From Ensifer sp. MPMI2T (lineage in GTDB: Bacteria > Pseudomonadota > Alphaproteobacteria > Rhizobiales > Rhizobiaceae): a DNA stretch of 64,000 nt. Positions 16,791 to 23,423 of this stretch are shown here, one piece after another; within the stretch, counting starts at the first letter, position 1, and every line of letters starts with the position of its first letter. Both the position numbers and the translations under genes were made by a program. The DNA is taken from contig NZ_SRXN01000022.1 in the NCBI RefSeq assembly GCF_004827385.1, forward strand, positions 1 to 64,000, read 5' to 3'. The notes beneath the pieces were generated by a model, which was not told the DNA's origin, made no database searches, and worked only from the letters and a program-made list of their open reading frames with translations.

Positions 16791-17405
16791 CTACCTACTT
16801 TCCGCCTTCCCGCCAGCCGCCTTCGCAGCGTCTTCCTGCGTGGCTAGATACTCAAAAAAAGCCAGCGCCTGGCGGCGTTCGAGTTCATACTTCTCCAGCT
16901 CAAAAGGAAGGAGCGCCGTCCGCATTTCGACATCGCTTGCGGGTGTCTGCAACGCCCTCACTTTTTCGCGCAGCATCATCGCGTCGATCCGTCCGATCTC
17001 CCGGAGCTTCCACAGATCCTGGACGTGGAATTGACTGATGAGAGTCGTAAATAACCCTGTCAGTAGGGGCAGGCCAACGACGAGCGCCTTCGCTGCGGCT
17101 CCCTTGCTGGCAAAGTCCACGGCGACAAGCAGTGCAGTGACGGCTGACCCGATCAGTGTCGCGAGCGTCAAGGCCACGAAGAGCCTGCCATAGAACCGGC
17201 TGTCGTCACGATACCAATCTGCATGCGACGCAAGTTCTTTGACTAGCTCCTGCTTTCGTTCATACGGATCGGCGCCAATCGTTGACGCTGGCTGCGATGT
17301 GGTTGGCTGCGAAACCTGTTCTCGCGGTTGCTCTTGACTAAGCGCGTCGCTTGTCACGGCGAAGAACAGCATGAAACATCCAGCTACAGTTCTCCTCAAG
17401 AACAT
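16791..17405 (-). CDS. SLATT/DUF4231-like two-helix membrane protein
   Basis: 204 residues. An N-terminal signal-like segment (to about residue 23) is followed by a Gln/Pro/Thr linker. A helical block comes next (RKQELVKELASHADWYRDDSRFYGR), then two membrane helices near 72-96 and 106-125, and the tail FHVQDLWKLREIGRIDAMMLREKV. This order resembles SLATT or DUF4231 proteins, which serve as membrane-disrupting effectors in several conflict systems (family knowledge). Here it stands alone. A signal peptide is unusual for a SLATT effector, so the assignment is tentative. Confidence 0.6.
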   Translation of the reverse strand: MFLRRTVAGCFMLFFAVTSDALSQEQPREQVSQPTTSQPASTIGADPYERKQELVKELASHADWYRDDSRFYGRLFVALTLATLIGSAVTALLVAVDFASKGAAAKALVVGLPLLTGLFTTLISQFHVQDLWKLREIGRIDAMMLREKVRALQTPASDVEMRTALLPFELEKYELERRQALAFFEYLATQEDAAKAAGGKAESR

Positions 17406-17876
17406 GCCTCACTCCCCCAGCATCACCCCATTTGCGGGATACTACCTTTGCGAGCGAACTTTGCAACGCGCTTTTTTGAGGAGCCGACTTCCAGTGAAAC
17501 CGCAGCGGAAGTACCAGAAGGAAGGCAACCCCTAGGTCGCTGAGGATGAGCGACTATACGCCTCCTCCGAAACTAAGGGAACTTTCCACGATCCTCCTTC
17601 GCGAGCGACCGTGGGTGCCATCTTTGTGCCCTGGCTTTGGAGCCTCAGTCAACACGGGATGGAGCGGCAATAATTTCCGGGTCCTCCGGTCCCGTCCATC
17701 CAGGGCCTTGTCTTCAAGCCGACCGCCTTGTCTTTTGCATCGCGTACGGCAAGTCTGTGAATGCAGACTGGCGCAAGCATGCCTGTGGTAGGCGGGGATA
17801 TCCGGGGGGGTCCCGGCGAATTTCGCTGGACGTGCCCTGCACTTGGTGCTTTAGGACTGCGCGCCGAGAGGGTAGC
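17406..17876. other. Intergenic region with repeat copy 2
   Basis: Apart from the imperfect repeat at 17599-17680 nothing is recognised. Longer frames reading into the glycosylase gene from 17637 lack coding character before 17877. Confidence 0.5.
17599..17680. repeat. Copy 2 of an ~80-bp imperfect repeat
   Basis: Partner of 1176-1257: CGCGAGCGACCGTGG, CTTTGTGCCCTGGCTTTG, TCAGTCAAC and AATAATTTCCG occur in the same order and orientation. It lies just upstream of the nucleotide-chemistry cluster. Confidence 0.55.
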
Positions 17877-18653
17877 ATGCAGCGACTGTGGATCAACATT
17901 GACGGTGACATCGAAGAATTCTGCGTTCCAGCAGATGCCGACGAAGTCATGCCTGGCGTCGCTTGGGGACGTCCGGACGAACTGTTCACTCCATCTTTCT
18001 GGAAATATCAGTCCGAGGCTCAAGTTCGCCGCAACCGCTATAATCACCATCGCCTGGGTGCTACGCTGCTCGAGGAAATTGCCGTCTGCTTGCTTGGCGG
18101 GTACGGAATTCCAGCCGAAATGGGCATAGCCGCTTTCGAGCGATTAAGAGAGCAGGGCATGCTACTCGGGAATGCCAGCGAACAAGACATGCAGGCCCTT
18201 CTGTCTCAGCCTTTCCTGATGAATGGCAGGGAGCGCCGATACCGCTTTGCAGCCCAGAAGGCATCATACCTGTCACGCTCACTCGACATGGCACGATACC
18301 TGGATACAGCGCAGCAGCCACGTGCTTTGAGGGACCGGCTTCTCGATCTACCTGGCGTCGGTCCCAAAACCGCGTCCTGGATTGTTAGAAATCATCTGGG
18401 TGCCGACGACGTTGCCATCATCGATGTCCATCTCCATCGCGCCTGCGTAATGATGAACGTTTTCGAGGCGAAGTCCGACCCAACGAAGGAATACTTTTGG
18501 CTCGAAGACCTGTTTCTCCGCTTCGCGGCGGCTATCAAAGTGCGAGCCAGTGTGCTGGATGCCATCATGTGGGACTTCATGCGTAGAATTGGCCCCACTG
18601 CTCGGACTGCCAAGGTGACCGAATCGATCCAACAACTACAACTGGCCTTCTAG
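17877..18653 (+). CDS. OGG-type HhH-GPD DNA glycosylase/lyase homologue
   Basis: 258 residues from ATG 17877 (GAGAGGG just upstream). The helix-hairpin-helix LPGVGPKTASW carries Lys164, and Asp183 lies in IIDVHLHRA. The 19-residue spacing equals that of the catalytic Lys249/Asp268 pair in human OGG1, so both glycosylase and lyase chemistry look possible. Stand-alone OGG-like proteins of this sort are known as accessory genes in type IV CBASS loci alongside QueC-like enzymes (established association). The neighbours include a QueC-like gene but no cyclase is visible. Its stop overlaps the convergent nitroreductase stop at a CTAG. Confidence 0.82.
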   Translation: MQRLWINIDGDIEEFCVPADADEVMPGVAWGRPDELFTPSFWKYQSEAQVRRNRYNHHRLGATLLEEIAVCLLGGYGIPAEMGIAAFERLREQGMLLGNASEQDMQALLSQPFLMNGRERRYRFAAQKASYLSRSLDMARYLDTAQQPRALRDRLLDLPGVGPKTASWIVRNHLGADDVAIIDVHLHRACVMMNVFEAKSDPTKEYFWLEDLFLRFAAAIKVRASVLDAIMWDFMRRIGPTARTAKVTESIQQLQLAF

Positions 18654-19327
18654 GCTGCTTCACCTTTCCCAATCGCCATGACCCCAACTGCTACGGCGTG
18701 GTGGTGGTGGTGGTTGGTGAGAAGCGCTTCCACGATTTCAGTGCCCAGTATTCCGAGCGGGCAGAACGCCAATCCATGGGCTTCGGCCACGAGAGCCATC
18801 ATTTGAATCACAGCACCGGCATCGCGCCAGAGTAATGATTGGTGATCGGTATATAGGCTGGATAAATCTCTGCAGTCGGCGATGAGGGCAACCCAGCACC
18901 CTCCTGCGTCCGGAAGTACCGTCCTGCAGTTTTCCACGAAAGCTTGGAGCCGGACGTCGTCACGCACCTGAACAGAAAAGAACTGATCGGAGTCGTCGTC
19001 GTAGATGACAGGATCGCAAGCACCGCTGACGATCACACTTTGGATGGGATGAAGCGCGCCCGCCGAGACCACCGCTTTTAATTTGCGGCCGTGGTTTGAC
19101 CCCACGCCGGCGAAGTCCGCTAGCAGAGTTTTACGAACGACCTGAGCAACTGCTTCGATTGGAGGTGCGGTCATCGTTCTGGCAGACCGACGAGTTCTCA
19201 TGACGTCAGTCAACGTTCGACCATCGTTTGTTGGTACGGAGTCTAAATCCAGAGCACGAGGTTCAAGCCATCCGAGTGGGGCGGAAGCAGGCTTGGCCCC
19301 AGTCGGCCGCGGATCAGTAGGGCTCAA
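18650..19327 (-). CDS. Nitroreductase/SagB-type flavin oxidoreductase
   Basis: 225 residues from a TTG at 19327, with GGAGG about 9 nt upstream, overlapping the end of the QueC-like gene. RTRRSARTMTAPPI is the typical FMN-phosphate-binding start of nitroreductases; SAGALHPIQ and the late AGAVIQMMALVAEAHGL match the SagB-type subgroup. A run of five His near the C terminus is unusual and might bind metal. SagB-type enzymes oxidise azoline rings in peptide modification (family knowledge). Here an FMN-dependent redox step on a modified base or protein is conceivable. Confidence 0.8.
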   Translation of the reverse strand: MSPTDPRPTGAKPASAPLGWLEPRALDLDSVPTNDGRTLTDVMRTRRSARTMTAPPIEAVAQVVRKTLLADFAGVGSNHGRKLKAVVSAGALHPIQSVIVSGACDPVIYDDDSDQFFSVQVRDDVRLQAFVENCRTVLPDAGGCWVALIADCRDLSSLYTDHQSLLWRDAGAVIQMMALVAEAHGLAFCPLGILGTEIVEALLTNHHHHHAVAVGVMAIGKGEAA

Positions 19328-19910
19328 TCCCTATTTCCTCCATGGTCTCGTAGTGTTTGCGGCAGCCCCTACAGTAGCCGCACGCGTAGTCGCTGACATG
19401 GCAGGAGTGGGACCAGGCTAGAATTTCCATCGGGATACCCGACATATGCACAAGCTCCTCCGCACTGTAATCGGCAGCAGGTGCCTCCAGCTTCAGCCCT
19501 CCTTCCTGCATCGAGAGCAATGCACTCAGAGCTTCGACGAATTCCCGCCGCCCGTCCACGTGAAAGCCATCCGTGCGCAGAGCTCCTATTTCCAGCACGC
19601 CGACGTCGTGTTTGATACATTCCATCGCCGCCAGAGTAACCAACATCTGGTTGCGATAGGGCCACCATTCACTGGCCGGGGCATTGGGGTCTGCCGGAGT
19701 TCCGGCGAGATCGCCGCTACCTAACGCGGATAAGTCGGCTCGGATAATATGGTGTTCAATTCCAAGTGCTTGGCAGATAGCCGATGCAGCTCGAATTTCA
19801 CCCTGGGCGGCCTTATGGCCGTAGTCGATGGTGATGGCGAGGTCTGGATTGCGCCAGTACGCGAGACAGGTGGAGTCCATTCCACCGGAAAGAAGGAGAG
19901 CCCGTTTCAT
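19314..19910 (-). CDS. QueC-like PP-loop enzyme
   Basis: 198 residues. The start at 19910 is the ATGA overlap with the upstream gene. The PP-loop SGGMDS (ATP pyrophosphatase) is at residues 8-13, and a C-terminal zinc cluster has four Cys in the QueC arrangement (SCHVSDYACGYCRGC). QueC makes preQ0 from carboxy-deazaguanine. QueC homologues in conflict loci (type IV CBASS, Qat) have, as I recall, been reported to attach the deazapurine to a partner protein's N terminus. No queD, queE or tgt is nearby, which argues against ordinary queuosine synthesis. The protein is slightly shorter than housekeeping QueC. Confidence 0.87.
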   Translation of the reverse strand: MKRALLLSGGMDSTCLAYWRNPDLAITIDYGHKAAQGEIRAASAICQALGIEHHIIRADLSALGSGDLAGTPADPNAPASEWWPYRNQMLVTLAAMECIKHDVGVLEIGALRTDGFHVDGRREFVEALSALLSMQEGGLKLEAPAADYSAEELVHMSGIPMEILAWSHSCHVSDYACGYCRGCRKHYETMEEIGIEPY

Positions 19911-21091
19911 GAGCGCCACGCAATCTGGAACAGTGCGCTGACGTAATCATCGTGCAAATACGCACCCGATCCCTTTGGAAGCTTAATGTCGACCTCGCGC
20001 ATGTTTTGCGTCACACAGAATACCGGTTTGTTGAGCGCGCGCGCGTAGCCCACTTCGAAGACGGTGCCGGGGCTGCTGCCATTCAATATTGCGAATACCG
20101 CGTCGCACTGCTGAACCGCATTCAAGTCCTGTTGGACCACCACTTCGGCCACACCGGGGCCGATGTCATGAATTGGACTGAACACCTCCATTCCAAGCGC
20201 CTTCAGATGGGCACGAGCGTCATTGATAAAAAGTCTTTGTCCGGTTTCGCGAAATGGGCCTGCGAGGTAAATCCTACCGCCAGCCTTCTTCACAACCTCT
20301 CGGTCCGTGATCTGACTCGGAGGAGATATCGGCAGCGCCAGCGTTTCGACGTAGTCAGCGGTCGACCTGCTGGCAAACATTGCCGCTTCGGCCGGTGCCA
20401 TCCCCTGTATGGCCCAGGCAAAAGCAAATGCCGCCACAAAGACGTCACCCGAGCCAAGGCTGAATACATTCCGTGTTCTGAAGGCGGGAATGTGATGAAC
20501 ATCACTGTCAACATAGACCGTCGCGCCTTCGATCCCGTCTTTGACGATCACGATTTCCGCATTCTCTGCCGCAAAAATCTCGGGTACTGCGTCATCTACA
20601 GTGTTTTTCTTGGCCATGCGGAGAATTTCGCCGCGATTGGCTATCACAGCGAGGTGTTTCGCCTTAGACCCCGAACCGGCAAAAGACTGCGGATCATGAG
20701 GGGACTGTGGGTCGTAGATGGCGTGAATCGCATCGACCCTGGGATTGCTCTCCATCATCCCGAACTTGATGGCTACCTCTCCAGTCACCTCGGGTATATG
20801 GACCGATGTAGGGCTTGGCCAGGGAGAAATGGTTGGAACCGCCAACGTGTGTATATAGTCGAACTCGATGGCCTCGGGCCGTCGCTGCAGATTGAGCTCT
20901 ATGCCAGACGCACCGAACGACGCCGTGGCAGTAACGCCTTCACGCTCTGCGACAACACTGTGCAACCGGATGGTATCAACATGGCCGCTGAGCGCCATGG
21001 CGGCGCGGCCTGCTGACCCCATCAACTGATCCCAGTACGGAAAAGCAACCTTTTCGCGGTAGATGCCGCCGACGATATCTATCTGGCTCAT
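19907..21091 (-). CDS. PfkB kinase - nucleoside 2-deoxyribosyltransferase-like fusion
   Basis: 394 residues, two domains. Residues ~1-265 are a PfkB/ribokinase-type kinase with the catalytic NVFSLGSGDVF (normally GAGD) and preceding VKDGIEGA. Residues ~275-394 match nucleoside 2-deoxyribosyltransferases: GRIYLAGPF near the start and GTVFEVGYARA with the candidate catalytic Glu. The fusion could phosphorylate a nucleoside and exchange or cleave its base. It is coupled by ATGA overlaps to the small Gly-rich gene before it and the QueC-like gene after it, so the trio is translated as a unit. Confidence 0.85.
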   Translation of the reverse strand: MSQIDIVGGIYREKVAFPYWDQLMGSAGRAAMALSGHVDTIRLHSVVAEREGVTATASFGASGIELNLQRRPEAIEFDYIHTLAVPTISPWPSPTSVHIPEVTGEVAIKFGMMESNPRVDAIHAIYDPQSPHDPQSFAGSGSKAKHLAVIANRGEILRMAKKNTVDDAVPEIFAAENAEIVIVKDGIEGATVYVDSDVHHIPAFRTRNVFSLGSGDVFVAAFAFAWAIQGMAPAEAAMFASRSTADYVETLALPISPPSQITDREVVKKAGGRIYLAGPFRETGQRLFINDARAHLKALGMEVFSPIHDIGPGVAEVVVQQDLNAVQQCDAVFAILNGSSPGTVFEVGYARALNKPVFCVTQNMREVDIKLPKGSGAYLHDDYVSALFQIAWRS

Positions 21092-21462
21092 GCCGGGTAA
21101 ATCTCCACCCGCACGATGCCCCCATTGATATGCGTGACCCTAGCTTCATACACTTGGCCCCCTCGAATGCATTCAATGATATCTGCCAATCGCGCTGATG
21201 TAATTGACCCGGCGATCGCCCCGTGATGCGTCGCGACGACGCGCAGGGGAGTTTCTTCAAGCACCACGTTCAATATCGAGTCAACTGGCAGGTTGCCGAC
21301 GACCTGGGAGTTGGGTGAGGAGAGAACGGCCAGCTCGGTGAAAAGGCACGGGTTCGCACCAGCAGTCCCACCCCCGTCGCCCCCTCCAGCTTTCGGAACT
21401 GATGCGACCGGTCGCCAATTTCCTTTGTCATCATCTGAGCCACCGCCACCGCTACCTGACAT
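21088..21462 (-). CDS. Small Gly-rich-N-terminus protein, candidate substrate of the QueC-like enzyme
   Basis: 124 residues, strong SD (AGGAGGG) before ATG 21462. The chain begins MSGSGGGGSDDDK, followed by a Pro/Gly linker and a compact ~75-residue domain rich in beta-strand (hydrophobic alternation in NPCLFTELAVLSS and YEARVTHINGGIVRVEIYPA). Two Cys, at NPC and IIEC, are notable. A flexible Gly/Ser N terminus is what an N-terminal-modifying enzyme would need. It is the first gene of the minus-strand operon. I do not recognise a named family. Confidence 0.8.
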   Translation of the reverse strand: MSGSGGGGSDDDKGNWRPVASVPKAGGGDGGGTAGANPCLFTELAVLSSPNSQVVGNLPVDSILNVVLEETPLRVVATHHGAIAGSITSARLADIIECIRGGQVYEARVTHINGGIVRVEIYPA

Positions 21463-21677
21463 GATTCCCTCCTACGTTGTTGCGAGATGCTATTTCGCCC
21501 GAAGCGCAAGTCAACGGTCGCGCGAACCAAAGGGCACGCCGGGCGTTGTTGCCCCCAAGAGATTATTGGGGACTCTCGCCTCAGGGGGTGTCTTCGTTTT
21601 TGTATTTTGCTTAAGGGGGTGTACGTTGAAAACGGTGATCACCGTCGAGGTGTTGGGCTTAAGTAGAGAGCGGCTAC
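21463..21677. other. Divergent intergenic region
   Basis: Shared upstream region of the minus-strand operon (21462) and the plus-strand ATP-binding gene (21678). It likely holds both promoters; no clear consensus hexamers or palindromes were found by eye. Confidence 0.4.
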
Positions 21678-23096
21678 GTGAGTGAGTATCGAAACCGGAT
21701 CACTAAACACGATCCGATGCCGGATTTCCGCAAGGATTATAAGCTCGATCGGCTGGCAGAGCGTTTCAACGTTGCCCAGTTCGTAAGCTTCGCACCGTCG
21801 CAGACTGAGCCGACCCAGCAGTACTGCAGGCTCGCCAACCTTCCAGAGAACACCTCGTTCGCATCCTTGGCTTCGGCGCTTCAGGCATTGTTCGAAAGGA
21901 GCGTCGATGGCACCGTCAACGTCCGTAGTTTCAGTGAGGCAGAATCTCAGAGCCGTGAATTCCTGTATGCGTTGAAAACCGTCGACGAAGCAGAATCGGC
22001 GATCAAGCGCATCGCAGGCGACGGCGCTTTTACCATTGCCAACGAAACCATCGATGTATCCGATGGTGGTGTTTCGGGAGTTGCGATGGGTGGTCTGGTC
22101 GAGTTTCGTCCGGACGCCACGCCGCGCGGTGTAGAGCGTCCAGGGTTTGCGAGCCTGCCCACTACGTGGGCGACGCAACTCTTCAAAATCGTCTACGGTT
22201 TTGACCCTGCTCTGGAGGCCAGCGAAAATGCGCGGATCGAGTTTAGCCTCCATCCGCGCGCCCGGGGTTGGCGGCAGACGAATACCATCTTCTGGGAATA
22301 TGGTGAGGTCGACCATTTCGATCGAGCTGCCGATGTTCAATGGCCCAACGATTTCAGCCGACTGATTGGTGACAAGGTCTATGGCCTTCTCATAGGCCAC
22401 ATCGCTGGCCTGCCTGTTCCTCGTACCACGGTCATCTCGCGTCGCGTCGCGCCGTTCACATTTGGCAGCGACACCGGGACCACCGAAAAATGGATTAGAA
22501 CCAGTCCCTTTGTTCAGATTCCAGGTAAATACACGACGGCCCGCGGTTGGCATGACCCGTTCCGCTTGATGCAAAACGAAGACCCTGAAGGTGCGGCCCT
22601 CGCGTCAGTGCTCGCTCAGCAAGGTGTCAAAGCGGAATACTCGGGCGCGGCCATCGAGGCTTCGGATGGCGAACTGATCGTTGAGGGGGCGAAGGGCACG
22701 GGCGAAGAGTTCATGCAGGGCAGTGTCGTGCCGCAGCCCCTTCCGGGTCATGTCCTTGACGCCGTCAACGCGACCCATGCGGAACTACGTCGGGTTCTTG
22801 GCAATGTACGTTTCGAATGGGTATTCGACGGCAAGACTGCGTGGGTCGTACAGCTCCATATCGGTGTCAGCCAGTCGCTTGGTCGGGCTATCGTACCGGG
22901 CGAAGCAAACGATTGGGTTGTTTTCGACGTGAAAGACGGTCTGGAGGCTCTCCGACAGCTTGTCACAAGCTTGGCGCAGGATACGGGCATCTATCTGAAT
23001 GGAAACGTCGGTCGAACGAGTCACATCGCAGACGTGGTTAGAAAAGCGGGAATTCCAACGCGCTTAATGGAGTCGGAAGATGACGGAAAATCTTGA
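21678..23096 (+). CDS. PEP-synthase-like ATP-binding (ATP-grasp) protein
   Basis: 472 residues from GTG 21678; ATG 21717 is an alternative start. The middle has VNVRSFS and GGVSGVAMGGLVEF and the C-terminal part has FEWVFDGKTAWVVQLH. These resemble the nucleotide-binding domain of PEP synthase/PPDK (typically VSGVxF and IEWAxDGxLxxLQxRP). The phospho-His swivelling and PEP-binding domains are absent, so it cannot be a full PEP synthase. It is divergent from the QueC-like operon and 171 bp before the dNTPase pair. A kinase or ligase role in nucleotide modification is an inference. Confidence 0.65.
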   Translation: MSEYRNRITKHDPMPDFRKDYKLDRLAERFNVAQFVSFAPSQTEPTQQYCRLANLPENTSFASLASALQALFERSVDGTVNVRSFSEAESQSREFLYALKTVDEAESAIKRIAGDGAFTIANETIDVSDGGVSGVAMGGLVEFRPDATPRGVERPGFASLPTTWATQLFKIVYGFDPALEASENARIEFSLHPRARGWRQTNTIFWEYGEVDHFDRAADVQWPNDFSRLIGDKVYGLLIGHIAGLPVPRTTVISRRVAPFTFGSDTGTTEKWIRTSPFVQIPGKYTTARGWHDPFRLMQNEDPEGAALASVLAQQGVKAEYSGAAIEASDGELIVEGAKGTGEEFMQGSVVPQPLPGHVLDAVNATHAELRRVLGNVRFEWVFDGKTAWVVQLHIGVSQSLGRAIVPGEANDWVVFDVKDGLEALRQLVTSLAQDTGIYLNGNVGRTSHIADVVRKAGIPTRLMESEDDGKS

Positions 23097-23205
23097 CGAC
23101 GCGGGGGGAATAAGCATGGCTAGGGTTGCGCTACCCAATTTCTCGCTCGGCTCTTTTCAGATTCTACCGACGTACCCAACACGTGAAAACGTGAACGAAA
23201 CATAA
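23080..23205 (+). CDS. Possible 41-residue ORF overlapping the operator
   Basis: ATG 23080 with CGGAAG just before, overlapping the end of the ATP-binding gene. It encodes MTENLDDAGGISMARVALPN and onward, with no recognised domain. It runs into the palindromic operator upstream of the dNTPase genes and could be a leader peptide or chance. Confidence 0.3.
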   Translation: MTENLDDAGGISMARVALPNFSLGSFQILPTYPTRENVNET

Positions 23206-23223
23206 ACAAATTTCGTTTATAAT
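23194..23223 (+). promoter_or_regulatory. Promoter with overlapping palindromic operator for the dNTPase genes
   Basis: A perfect -10 box TATAAT lies at 23218-23223. Immediately upstream AACGAAA (23194-23200) and TTTCGTT (23211-23217) form a 7-bp inverted repeat with a 10-bp spacer, occupying the -35 region. This predicts repression by a dimeric DNA-binding protein. No regulator gene is evident within the cluster. Confidence 0.55.
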
Positions 23224-23267
23224 GATTCCGCAGCACTGATTTGGTGGTTGGCGCATAGGAGGGAAGC

Positions 23268-23423
23268 ATGGCCTACGCAGCAGTAATTGACGTCAGAGAG
23301 ATAGCCGAAAAGAAGGTGGCCACGTTTAAAGCAGCCATGAAGCAGCGGGAAGAGCGGCTTGCAAAGGAAGCAGCTACAAAAAACGCTAAAGCTGACCAGA
23401 ACAAGGCGCGCGATTCCAAGTGA
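23268..23423 (+). CDS. Small charged helical protein (51 aa)
   Basis: ATG 23268 with GGAGGG 4 nt upstream. The product is almost entirely Ala/Lys/Glu-rich helix (KKVATFKAAMKQREERLAKE). Its TGA overlaps the GTG start of the HD gene (GTGA), so the two are translationally coupled. It could be a small regulatory subunit or leader for the dNTPase. No family recognised. Confidence 0.65.
   Translation: MAYAAVIDVREIAEKKVATFKAAMKQREERLAKEAATKNAKADQNKARDSK

Noticed and set aside
19314-19910. Housekeeping queuosine biosynthesis
   Set aside because: No queD, queE, queF, tgt or folE is nearby; neighbours are accessory-type enzymes.
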